From DASYPQ01 sp041488095 (GTDB lineage Bacteria > Planctomycetota > UBA1135 > GCA-002686595), in the NCBI GenBank assembly GCA_041488095.1, contig JBGPOP010000018.1, forward strand, positions 1 to 64,000: a stretch of 64,000 nucleotides of DNA, in the 5' to 3' direction. The notes beneath the pieces are model-generated. The model was not told the DNA's origin, searched no databases, and worked only from the letters and a program-made list of their open reading frames with translations. Made by a program: the position numbers and the translations under genes. This document shows, one piece after another, positions 38,343-46,324 of the stretch (the stretch's first letter is position 1; each line of letters starts with the position of its first letter).

Positions 38343-38852
38343 ATGACGTCCGACCAGAAGCTGCGCAACGACCGTCTGGTCTTCTACACGCCCGACGTCC
38401 AGCGCCTCGAAGGCGAGCTCGACGGCTTCCTGGAGCTGTCCGGCGCACGCTCGGCACTCCTGATCGACCGAGAAGGTCACCTGGTGACCCGGCGAGGGGA
38501 CGTCGTCCAGACCTCGCTCGAATCGATCTCCGCCCTGATCGCGGGCTCCTTCGCGGCGACGCGCGAGATGGCGCGCCTGCTCGGCGAGGCGCAGTTCACG
38601 ACGCTCTTCCATCAGGGACAGCGAGACAGCATCCAGGTCTCCCTGGTAGGGGACACGGCGCTCTTCGCCACGGTCTTCGACGGCCGGACGAACCTGGGCC
38701 TGGTGCGCTACTACGCCTCGGAGACCGCCCAGCGTCTCGAGGGGATCATGGACGAGATGAAGTGCAGGGTTCCCGGCGAGATCGAGGCCAGCGACAAGCT
38801 CGCGAGCAACTTCTCCGAGTCCGCGTCGGCCGCCCTGGACAAGCTCTTCTGA
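38343..38852 (+). CDS. MglB-like roadblock/LC7 protein
   Basis: A 169-residue protein. Residues about 20-125 fit the roadblock/LC7 fold: SGARSALLIDREGHLVTRRG, then SISALIAGSFAATREMARLL, and DSIQVSLVGDTALFATVFDG near residue 100. In Myxococcus, MglB is the GTPase-activating partner of MglA, and this is the closest equivalent here. It starts 13 bases after the GTPase gene with GAGAGGAG upstream and closes the five-gene cassette. Confidence 0.85.
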   Translation: MTSDQKLRNDRLVFYTPDVQRLEGELDGFLELSGARSALLIDREGHLVTRRGDVVQTSLESISALIAGSFAATREMARLLGEAQFTTLFHQGQRDSIQVSLVGDTALFATVFDGRTNLGLVRYYASETAQRLEGIMDEMKCRVPGEIEASDKLASNFSESASAALDKLF

Positions 38853-38983
38853 GAGGCTTGCAACGGGACTTCCGGCGCGGTAGCTTGTTCGCCCTTCGAA
38901 CCCGGGAAAGGCCGGGGAGCGCCCGGGCGTCATCCCGGCTCCTCCGCGTCACCCGGGCGGCAACCACGATCGGAGCGGCAACC

Positions 38984-39238
38984 ATGGCGCGCGTGTGCGA
39001 ATTCTGCGGGAAGAGGACCGAGAGCGGGGGGAAGATCACCCGCCGCGGTCTGGCCAAGAGCAAGGGCGGGGTCGGTTTGCGCACCACCGGACATTCGTTG
39101 CGCAAATTCAAACCCAATCTTCAGAAGGTGCGCGCGCTGGTCGACGGCACTCCGCGACCGGTGCGCATCTGCACGCGCTGCCTGAAGAGCGGACGCATCG
39201 TGAAGGCCACCCGCGGGCCGCTGGCCTCCGCGCGCTAA
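38984..39238 (+). CDS. rpmB: 50S ribosomal protein L28
   Basis: An 84-residue basic ribosomal protein. The N-terminus is MARVCEFCGKRTESGG, and a CTRCLKSG segment near residue 64 completes a four-Cys zinc-binding set (CxxC...CxxC). The core KFKPNLQKVRALVDG and the C-terminal RPVRICTRC are typical of L28. The Cys4 form is common in bacteria with high zinc supply. The start is the ATG at 38984. Confidence 0.95.
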   Translation: MARVCEFCGKRTESGGKITRRGLAKSKGGVGLRTTGHSLRKFKPNLQKVRALVDGTPRPVRICTRCLKSGRIVKATRGPLASAR

Positions 39239-39521
39239 GTCGCAAGCCGGCAGGTTCTTAGGTGCGCGCCCCGAGCGTGCGCCGGCACGCCAGAGGAGTG
39301 CGCGCGAGATCATCGCGGACTCTTCGCTCGGGGTCCCGAGGATCCAGCCGACGCGTCTGCAATCGGGTCTCGAAAGCCTCTCGCCGGCGCGCTCGCGAAA
39401 AAAGTTTCAAAGATGCGGGGAAAGCCGCAGTCGCAGCGAGCCGATGGACTCGATTGATGTCGTGGATGCGCGCCGGAGCGGCGCGACAACACGGACCCCA
39501 AAGTCCAAGGAGATGATTCCC

Positions 39522-39614
39522 ATGGCGAAGAAGAAAGCGACGAGGAAAAAGGCTCGCAAGGGCGGCCGCCGTAAGGGCGGGCGTCGGAAGGCCCGGCGCG
39601 GCAAGAAGAAGTAG
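39522..39614 (+). CDS. 30-residue highly basic Lys/Arg/Gly peptide
   Basis: A short frame, MAKKKATRKKARKGGRRK and onward to GKKK, with 22 Lys/Arg among 30 residues and no acidic residue. AAGGAG lies 9 bases before the ATG at 39522, and a second ATG at 39513 would place the ribosome site too close. The gene is 42 bases upstream of the HU gene on the same strand. Composition resembles the tails of histone H1-like proteins, so a DNA- or RNA-binding role is inferred. It could also be a spurious frame, but the upstream ribosome site argues against that. Confidence 0.6.
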   Translation: MAKKKATRKKARKGGRRKGGRRKARRGKKK

Positions 39615-39656
39615 CCGCGATACGGCGACGAGTCGGTTGAACGGAGGAGGCTCGCC

Positions 39657-39926
39657 ATGAACAAGAGCCACCTCATCGCTCATGTCGCGGACGAGCTGAG
39701 GACATCCAAGCTCCAAGCCGCCCTCCTCGTCGAGACCGTACTGGGCGGGATCAGGAAGGGGCTCGAGACGGACCAGAGCGTCACGCTCACAGGGTTCGGA
39801 ACCTTCGAGCTCAAGCCGCGCAAGGCGCGGGTGGGGCGCAATCCCCACACTGGAGAGCCGATCGCGATCGGCCCCGGCCGCAGGGTCGGGTTCCGCGTCG
39901 GGAAGGCTCTCAAGGAAGCCTTCTGA
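39657..39926 (+). CDS. HU-family DNA-binding protein
   Basis: An 89-residue nucleoid protein of the HU/IHF family. It begins NKSHLIAHVADELRTSKLQA, has the arm motif VTLTGFGTFELKPRKARVGRNP with the conserved GRNP-type sequence and the DNA-intercalating Pro in RNPHTG, and ends GFRVGKALKEAF. HU bends and packs DNA as a dimer. GGAGGAGG precedes the ATG at 39657 by 7 bases. A strong GC-rich hairpin 30 bases after the stop may end the transcript. Confidence 0.95.
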   Translation: MNKSHLIAHVADELRTSKLQAALLVETVLGGIRKGLETDQSVTLTGFGTFELKPRKARVGRNPHTGEPIAIGPGRRVGFRVGKALKEAF

Positions 39927-39956
39927 GAGCCGCCTAGAGGTCGATTCCATCGCAAT

Positions 39957-39998
39957 GGCCGGCCGTCCGGATCCTCCGGGCGGCCGGCCTTCTGGTTG
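39957..39998 (+). terminator. GC-rich hairpin after the HU gene
   Basis: A nine-base stem GGCCGGCCG (39957-39965) pairs with CGGCCGGCC (39981-39989), with an inner CCGG/CCGG pair in the loop, followed by TTCTGGTTGT. It lies between the convergent HU and metG genes, so it could act in both directions. The T tract is weak, so Rho assistance is possible. Confidence 0.6.
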
Positions 39999-40047
39999 TC
40001 GGCGTGGCCCTGGCGCTTCCCGCGGTGGCGCGCCTCGCGCTCGTGCA

Positions 40048-41775
40048 TCAGCCGCGGGTGATTCCGGTTCCGCCCGCGCGGCGTTCCAGGGCCTCGATCT
40101 CGGACGCGATCGACGCGTCGTCGATCTTGGTGAACAGGCCCGCGACCTCGCCGAGCTTCGTTCCCGCGCGGAGCGAGCGCCAGGCGCCGGCCTTCGGGAC
40201 GCCCGGCCAACTCTCCTTCGCGACCTGACCCTCCTGTCCGAGCATGGCCCACAAGGCTTGAGCCTTGCCCGGCATCATCGGCGCCATCCAGCGCGCGAGC
40301 CACGAAAGCCATTCGCAGGCCGTGTTGAGCGCGGATGCCGCCAGCTCCGGGTCGGTCCGGCGCAGCGTCCAGGGCGCCGTCCGGTCGATGAAGACGTTGG
40401 CGATCGTCGCGTTCGCGACCAGCTGCTCGGCCGCGCGGCGGAACCTGAACTCGCGCACGTGCGCCGCCGGGTCGGCGAACGCACCGCACTCGGCCAGAAG
40501 GACCCGGTCCAGGGCCTCGACGTGCGCCGGCGAGATGGGCGGGATCCGGCCCTCGAAGTTCTTGTCGATGAAGCGCAGGACGCGCGTGGCCAGGTTTCCG
40601 ATCGTGTCGGCCAGCGACGCGTTGACGCAACCCTGGAAGTCCTGCCAGCGCCACTCGGTGTCCGCCGTCTCGGGGGCGCTCGCGAGCAGGTAGAAGCGCG
40701 TCGCATCCGCGTCGTAGCGGTCGAAGAACGCGTCGAGCGGGATGGTGCGGTTCTCCGAGGTCGAGAACTTGCCGCCCTGGAGGTTGTAGAACTCGTTCGC
40801 CGGCACCTGCCAGGGCAGGACGTATCCCTGGCGGACGCCCTGGAGCATCGCCGGGAACACGACGCAGTGGAACGAGATGTTGTCCTTGCCGATGAAGTGG
40901 ACCAGGCGCGTGTCGGGCGACTGCCAGTAGTCGCGCCAGGCTTCCGGACGGCCGATCTTGCGCGCCCATTCCTGCGTGAACGAGACGTACCCGATCGGCG
41001 CGTCGAACCAGACGTAGAGCACCTTGCCTGTCTCGCCGCCGGCGCGGTCTTCAGGCACCGGGATGCCCCAGCTCATGTCGCGCGTGATCGGGCGCGGCGC
41101 GAGATCGTCGAGCAGGTTGCCGATGAAGCCGGTCACGTTGGGCTTCCAGGGATGCTCGCGGAACCAGCGCCCGAGGCCCTCGTCGCGCAGCCTGGGCAGG
41201 TCGAGGTACCAGTGCAGCGTCTCGCGCAGGACCGGGACCGTGCCGCAGATCTTGCAATGGCGCCGGGGCATCCTCAGCGGGTCGAGCTCCTTGCCGCAGC
41301 GCGGGCACTCGTTGCCGCGCGCCTTCTCGTAGCCGCACTCGTGGCAGGTGCCGAGGATGTAGCGGTCGGCCAGGAACATCTCGTCCTTGGGGCAGTAGAG
41401 CTGCTCGCCCTTGCGCTTCTGGAGATAGCCGTTCTCGTCCAGGCGTCGGAAGAACTCCTGGCTCGTCGCCACGTGGTCGGGACAGATGCTCGTCCCGGAC
41501 CAGTGGTCGAACCCGATCGAGAAACGGTCGAGGGAATCCTGGATCGCCGCGCGCCAGCGCGCGACGTACTTCTCGTAGGGGACGTCCTCCTGCTCGGCGT
41601 TGATCGTGATCGCCGTGCCGTGCTCGTCGGTCCCGCAGATGAAGACCACGTCCTCGCCCTGCATGCGCAGCGTGCGCACGTAGACGTCGGCGGGCAGGTA
41701 GGCGCCGGTGATCTGCCCGAAGTGGATCGGGCCGTTGGCGTAGGGAAGTGCGCTGGTGACGAGGTAGCGGGTCAC
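40048..41775 (-). CDS. metG: methionyl-tRNA synthetase
   Basis: A 575-residue class I synthetase that charges tRNA-Met. The HIGH-type motif is PYANGPIHFGQ at the N-terminus, the knuckle carries zinc-type pairs CHECGYEKARGNECPRCG and CKICG, and the KMSKS-type loop is GGKFSTSEN. It ends after the anticodon-binding helices and lacks the C-terminal tRNA-binding dimer domain of some bacterial MetG. The start is GTG at 41775: upstream residues do not match the family and ATG is absent. It lies 47 bases after the response-regulator gene on the same strand. Confidence 0.95.
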   Translation of the reverse strand: MTRYLVTSALPYANGPIHFGQITGAYLPADVYVRTLRMQGEDVVFICGTDEHGTAITINAEQEDVPYEKYVARWRAAIQDSLDRFSIGFDHWSGTSICPDHVATSQEFFRRLDENGYLQKRKGEQLYCPKDEMFLADRYILGTCHECGYEKARGNECPRCGKELDPLRMPRRHCKICGTVPVLRETLHWYLDLPRLRDEGLGRWFREHPWKPNVTGFIGNLLDDLAPRPITRDMSWGIPVPEDRAGGETGKVLYVWFDAPIGYVSFTQEWARKIGRPEAWRDYWQSPDTRLVHFIGKDNISFHCVVFPAMLQGVRQGYVLPWQVPANEFYNLQGGKFSTSENRTIPLDAFFDRYDADATRFYLLASAPETADTEWRWQDFQGCVNASLADTIGNLATRVLRFIDKNFEGRIPPISPAHVEALDRVLLAECGAFADPAAHVREFRFRRAAEQLVANATIANVFIDRTAPWTLRRTDPELAASALNTACEWLSWLARWMAPMMPGKAQALWAMLGQEGQVAKESWPGVPKAGAWRSLRAGTKLGEVAGLFTKIDDASIASEIEALERRAGGTGITRG

Positions 41776-41822
41776 GGCGGGGATTCTAGCGGTCCAGGTC
41801 CGACTCGGGCGTCGGTCCCGAC

Positions 41823-42506
41823 CTAGAACACGCCCCCCGGCGCCGCCAAGCGATAGCCCTCGCCTCGGACCGTCTGGATCAGCGGCACGCCGTGGCGGTC
41901 GAGCTTGCGCCGCAGCCGGGCCACGTGCACATCGACGACGTTCGTGTGCGGGTCGATGTCGAGGCTCCACACATCGCGCAGGAGGTCGGTGCGCGCGATC
42001 ACCTGGCCCGCCCGGGAGACCAGGGTGCGGAGCAGGTCGAACTCGCGCGGGGAGAGGATGATCTGCTGGCCGCCGCGCCACGCGGTGCGCCTGGCGAGGT
42101 CGAGCTTCAGGTCGGCGTACTCGATCGGGGCGAGGGAGCGCCGGCGGCGGATGACCGCGCCGATGCGCGCGACCAGCTCCTGGAAGTCGAACTCCTTGGC
42201 GACGTAATCGTCGGCGCCCAGTCGCAGGCCCTTGACGCGCTCCTCGACCGAGTCCAGCCCCGAGAGGAAGATCACCGGCGTCTCGCGTCCCAGCTCGCGC
42301 ATCTCGAGCAGGAGGTCCCAGCCCGACTGGCCGGGCATCTTGACGTCCAGCAGGATCAGGTCGAAGGGCTCGACGCCGACGCGGTCGAGCAGCTCCTTGG
42401 CCGCGTGCCCGTCGGAGGCTCCCTCGCCGTCGATGCCGGCCCTCTTGAGGCCGGCCAGCACGTAGCTGCGGAAATCGGGATCGTCGTCGACGACCAGAAC
42501 GCGCAT
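41823..42506 (-). CDS. OmpR/PhoB-type response regulator
   Basis: A 227-residue two-component regulator. The receiver domain has the acidic pair VVDDDP, the phosphoacceptor Asp54 in LLDVKMPG, Ser in FLSGL and Lys in DYVAKEF (usually KPF). The C-terminal winged helix carries LSPREFDLLRTLVSRAGQVI and VDVHVARLRRKLD, with the final TVRGEGYRLA. No sensor kinase gene lies next to it, so the partner is unknown. It is upstream of metG on the same strand and divergent from the acyl-CoA dehydrogenase gene. Confidence 0.92.
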   Translation of the reverse strand: MRVLVVDDDPDFRSYVLAGLKRAGIDGEGASDGHAAKELLDRVGVEPFDLILLDVKMPGQSGWDLLLEMRELGRETPVIFLSGLDSVEERVKGLRLGADDYVAKEFDFQELVARIGAVIRRRRSLAPIEYADLKLDLARRTAWRGGQQIILSPREFDLLRTLVSRAGQVIARTDLLRDVWSLDIDPHTNVVDVHVARLRRKLDRHGVPLIQTVRGEGYRLAAPGGVF

Positions 42507-42732
42507 GTTGGTTCCCGCCGGGCGAGCGCGCGGGCCTCTCTTCCTGCGAAATCGCGCCGAGCATTGTACGCGAGCCCGGGGCCGTTGTCGCTCTCGCCCC
42601 GGCCAGGCCGCCCGCGCACGGGGCGGTTCCGCGCCGCGCCCGCGGGCTCTAGAATGCCGGGCTCGCCGGTCCCGCCTCCCCGATGTGCGCCCCGCCCCGG
42701 GCCGGGGGCGCACCCGATCCCCAGGAGCCCGC

Positions 42733-43902
42733 ATGCAGCCCTACCGCCAACTCGACTTCCTGGCCCTCGACGCCGAGCTCTCCGAGGAGGAGCGCATGGT
42801 GCGCGACACGGTGCGCTCCTGGGTGAGCGAGCGGTACCTGCCGATCGTCATGGAGCACTTCGAGAACGGCACGTTCCCGATGGAGACCGTCCCGGAGCTC
42901 GCCCAGATGGGGCTGTTCGGCCCGACGATCCCGCACGAGTACGGCGGCGCGGGCCTGAACAACGTCGCGGCGGGGCTGATCTACCAGGAGCTCGAGCGCG
43001 GCGACTCGGGGCTGCGCTCGTTCTGCTCGGTGCAGAGCGGCCTGGTGATGTACCCGATCCTCGCGTTCGGCAGCGAGGAGCAGAAGAGGCGTTGGCTGCC
43101 GAAGCTCGCGAGCGGCGAAGCGATCGGCTGCTTCGGCCTGACCGAGCCCGATTTCGGCAGCAACCCGGGCGGGATGCTGACGACGGCCAAGAAGGACAAG
43201 AAGGGCTGGGTGCTCGACGGCCGCAAGATGTGGATCACGAACGGCACGGTCAGCCAGGTCGCGGTCGTGTGGGCCAAGGTCGAGGGCACGATCCGCGGCT
43301 TCCTCGTGCCGGCTGATGCGCCCGGCTTCAGCGCGCCGGAGCAGAAGCACAAGTGGTCGCTGCGCGCATCGGTCACGTCCGAGCTCGTGATGCAGGACTG
43401 CCGCGTGGGGGAGGAGGCGCTGCTGCCGAAGAGCGAGGGGCTCAAGTCTCCGCTCATGTGCCTCTCCCAGGCCCGCTACGGGATCGCCTGGGGAGCGCTC
43501 GGGGCGGCGCTGGCGTGCTTCGACGAGGCGCTCTCCTATTCCAAGCAGAGGATCGTGTTCGACAAGCCGCTGGCCGGGCTGCAGATCCCGCAGAAGAAGC
43601 TGGCAGACATGGCGACGCAGATCACGCTGGGGCAGCTGATTGCGCTGCGCCTGGGGCGCTTGAAGGACGCCGGGACTCTCACGCCGACCCAGGTGTCGAT
43701 GGGCAAGCGCAACAACGTCCACATCGCGCTCGAGATCGCGCGGACGTGCCGCGACATGCTCGGCGCGAACGGGATCAGCCTGGAGTACCAGGTCGGGCGA
43801 CACATGGTGAACCTCGAGTCGGTGTACACCTACGAAGGGACGCACGACGTCCATACGCTCGCGATCGGGCAGGAACTGACGGGGATGTCGGCTTTCCGGT
43901 AG
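42733..43902 (+). CDS. gcdH: acyl-CoA dehydrogenase, glutaryl-CoA dehydrogenase type
   Basis: A 389-residue FAD enzyme. The motifs are those of the acyl-CoA dehydrogenase fold: GEAIGCFGLTEPDFGSNPGG, DGRKMWITNG and RIVFDKPLAGLQIPQKKLAD. The catalytic base Glu368 lies in TYEGTHDVHTLAIGQELTG, a phrase characteristic of glutaryl-CoA dehydrogenase, which converts glutaryl-CoA to crotonyl-CoA in lysine and tryptophan degradation. The electron acceptor would be ETF, not in this window. Other C4-C5 acyl-CoA substrates remain possible. It is a single gene. Confidence 0.85.
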   Translation: MQPYRQLDFLALDAELSEEERMVRDTVRSWVSERYLPIVMEHFENGTFPMETVPELAQMGLFGPTIPHEYGGAGLNNVAAGLIYQELERGDSGLRSFCSVQSGLVMYPILAFGSEEQKRRWLPKLASGEAIGCFGLTEPDFGSNPGGMLTTAKKDKKGWVLDGRKMWITNGTVSQVAVVWAKVEGTIRGFLVPADAPGFSAPEQKHKWSLRASVTSELVMQDCRVGEEALLPKSEGLKSPLMCLSQARYGIAWGALGAALACFDEALSYSKQRIVFDKPLAGLQIPQKKLADMATQITLGQLIALRLGRLKDAGTLTPTQVSMGKRNNVHIALEIARTCRDMLGANGISLEYQVGRHMVNLESVYTYEGTHDVHTLAIGQELTGMSAFR

Positions 43903-43927
43903 CTCATCGGGTGGAGTCCACGCAGAG

Positions 43928-44101
43928 ATGAGGAGAGGAGACTACTACCGGAGGCGCAAGCCCAAGAAGATCACCGGCTGGCCGGTCGCGAAGCGCCCTG
44001 CGGCGGAGGTCGAAGTGAAGGTTTGCTACGTGGGCAGGCGATCGAGCGGGAGCTCCCCCGGGATGTCGGCCTTCAAGGATTGTCGTGGACCTGATCGGTA
44101 G
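43928..44101 (+). CDS. possible 57-residue basic protein
   Basis: A frame starting at the ATG at 43928, with GAGAG nearby, encodes MRRGDYYRRRKPKKITGWPV and onward, with high G/C third positions through the first 40 codons. It is not recognised and lies in the 363-base gap after gcdH. The rest of the gap (44102-44265) shows nothing clear. It may be a chance frame. Confidence 0.25.
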   Translation: MRRGDYYRRRKPKKITGWPVAKRPAAEVEVKVCYVGRRSSGSSPGMSAFKDCRGPDR

Positions 44102-44265
44102 CGAGGCCCGTTCAAGCCGCGATCACGAGCCCGAGTCGATCAACCGGAGGCCGAAGTGCACCGCCGGGAACGCAGACGGGGTTTTCGCGACGCACAGGTG
44201 GCGGGGCCCCATGACAACCCCACAAGCAGAGATTCCAGGACCGCGCCGCCGCTGCTATCCGCATT

Positions 44266-46068
44266 TCAGGGCCACCAAATCACTTGCCCGGTTTGCGTCG
44301 CGTTGAACGTCCTCCAGGCGTCGCAGCCACCGAGAACGTTCGGATCGCGGTAGTACACGAGGTACCAGCGGCTCTGGCCGGGTTGGATAACGTCGCCCTT
44401 CGCTGCCGAGCGCGCGGAAACGGTCGGATCGCCTGCGCCGAAGTCGGGCGCGCTGATGCTGCCGCCCGAGGCGACCTTGGTGTACAGACGCTTGAGCGTT
44501 CCACCCGCGCAGCGTACGCCCTGGCCGTAGACTTGGCCGGCAGAGACGAGCGCGCTGCCCTGCACCACGAGGCTCAACGCAGTCGGGTTCTGACCACTGG
44601 TCGCGAAGGCGAGGCTGTCGATCGCGAGGTAAGCGATCCCGGAAGCCGAAAGGCTCGCGCCTCCTGTCGAGGAGGAGTTGTCGCAGCCGCGGCCTGAGCC
44701 AGAGGGCGGGTTCGAGCACGGGCACGCGATCACGCCGCTGACCCAGGGTTCGCACAGGCTCGTGAAGCCCGTGGCAGCACGGTCGTGGAGGAAGACGTCA
44801 CCGAAGCCGTTCGAATCCCCGGGAACGAGGTCTCTGGCTTCACTCCTGAAAGCCACGTAGCGGCCATCGGGAGAGATCGAGGGGATTTCGCTATTGCCGT
44901 GCGCCTGCGCGCCTCCCGTAGCAAAGCTCACTAGTTCGGTCGTGCCGTTCAGGCGGTCGCGAACGAAGACGTCTTCGTACCCCACGTCACCAGGAACGAG
45001 ATTGGAAGCTCCGCTCATGAACGCCACGTAGCGGCCGTCGCCGGAGATCGAGGCAATACCAGAGTAGCCGTCGCCCTGCGCGCCCCCCGTAGCGACACTC
45101 ACCCGCTCGGTCGTGCCGCTCAGGCGGTCGTGGACGAAGTCGTCCCACGCCCCGTTCGTGTCCCCGGGAACCAGATCCGCCGCAGTGCTGTTGAAGGCCA
45201 CGTAGCGCCCGTCGCTCGAGATCGAAGCCCACCCGGCATTTCCGCTGCTCTGTGTTCCTCCGGTGGCGACGCTCACCCGCTCGGTCGTGCCGCTCCGGAG
45301 GTCGCGAACGAAGACGTCCTGGAAGTTGTTCGTGTCGCCGGGCACGAGGTTGCTGGCCATGCTCTCGAAGGCCACGTAGCGCCCGTTTCTGGAAATGGAG
45401 GGAATTCCGCTGGCGGAATTTCCCTGCGCGCCCCCGGTAGCGACGCTCACCCGCTCGGTCGCGCCGCTCTGACGGTCGTGGACGAAGATGTCCCAGGTGC
45501 CGTTCGTGTCCCCCGGGACGAGGTTGGTTGCCAGGCTCGTGAACGCCACGTAGCGACCGTCAGCGGAGATGGAGGGGTACCAGCTGTTGGAATTCCCCTG
45601 GGTACCTCCCGTCGCGACGCTCACCCGCTCGGTCACGCCGTTCAGGCGATCGCGGACGAAGATGTCCGCGGTCCCGTTCGTGTCCCCGGGAACGAGATTA
45701 CTCGCTTCGCTCTCGAACGCCACGTAGCGCCCGTCGGGCGAGATCGAGATGCCGTACAGGCCACAGTATCCGTTCCCTTGCGCCCCCCCCGTACTGACGC
45801 TCAGCCGCTCTGTCGCGCCGTTAAGGCGATCGCGGAGGAAGATGTCCCAGGTCGCGTTCGTATCCCCGGGGACGAGGTTGGCCGCACAGCTCATGAACGC
45901 CACGTAGCGGCCGTCGGCAGAGACCACGCGGACAGAGCCTCCCGGCAAATCGCTGAGGCAGTCCCCCTGCACGTCACTCGAATCGACGCTCACCCGCTCG
46001 GTCACTTGGGCCCGGCCCATGCCGGCCAAGGCCAGCCCGGCAACTCCTACTCCAAACTTCCACACCAC
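44266..46068 (-). CDS. secreted seven-repeat TolB/WD40-like propeller protein with Cys-rich C-terminal module
   Basis: A 600-residue exported protein. A signal peptide (WKFGVGVAGLALAGMGRAQ) begins at a GTG near 46068; the longer frame to 46299 is basic and unlike protein. Seven repeats of about 58 residues follow, each SISxDGRYVAFxSxAxNLVPGDTNG-type then DIFVRDRLNG-type then TERVSVATGGAQG, one blade each, and they are also alike at the DNA level. The last 160 residues hold CPCSNPPSGSGRGC, VYGQGVRCAGGTLKRLYTK and YYRDPNVLGGCDAW, a module related to the end of the FG-GAP gene at 13377. No enzyme role is seen; surface location is inferred. Confidence 0.8.
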   Translation of the reverse strand: MVWKFGVGVAGLALAGMGRAQVTERVSVDSSDVQGDCLSDLPGGSVRVVSADGRYVAFMSCAANLVPGDTNATWDIFLRDRLNGATERLSVSTGGAQGNGYCGLYGISISPDGRYVAFESEASNLVPGDTNGTADIFVRDRLNGVTERVSVATGGTQGNSNSWYPSISADGRYVAFTSLATNLVPGDTNGTWDIFVHDRQSGATERVSVATGGAQGNSASGIPSISRNGRYVAFESMASNLVPGDTNNFQDVFVRDLRSGTTERVSVATGGTQSSGNAGWASISSDGRYVAFNSTAADLVPGDTNGAWDDFVHDRLSGTTERVSVATGGAQGDGYSGIASISGDGRYVAFMSGASNLVPGDVGYEDVFVRDRLNGTTELVSFATGGAQAHGNSEIPSISPDGRYVAFRSEARDLVPGDSNGFGDVFLHDRAATGFTSLCEPWVSGVIACPCSNPPSGSGRGCDNSSSTGGASLSASGIAYLAIDSLAFATSGQNPTALSLVVQGSALVSAGQVYGQGVRCAGGTLKRLYTKVASGGSISAPDFGAGDPTVSARSAAKGDVIQPGQSRWYLVYYRDPNVLGGCDAWRTFNATQTGQVIWWP

Positions 46069-46324
46069 CGTTCTCTTAGGCCCTGTGGGCAAGGACCGCC
46101 TTGCCTCTCGGCTGCCCCTCTTGCCCAGAGCAACGTCTGGAGGAGCCGCAATCCGTGTACCGCCACATCTGCTTGTCAACACCAAGATAACGTGCCCCAA
46201 CGGGAGTGGGTCGCTGAACCTCGCGCTTTTTGCTTGACACGGGGGGCGGCGGAGCGAGAAAGGCCCACCTACAGCAACTTGGTTCTTTCCGCTGCCCATG
46301 GCTCTCGTTCATGAGGAATCGCAC

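Noticed and set aside
39469..39485. Hairpin CGCGCCG-GAG-CGGCGCG before the basic peptide as a terminator
   Set aside because: There is no T tract after it and it is short; GC-rich DNA gives many such stems by chance.
39262..39516. An 84-codon basic frame between rpmB and the small basic peptide
   Set aside because: No ribosome site, Arg/Ser-rich random composition; only the later 30-residue frame has a proper start.
44266..46299. The longer propeller-protein start at 46299
   Set aside because: The added 77 residues are basic and unstructured, and would hide the signal peptide that starts at the GTG near 46068.
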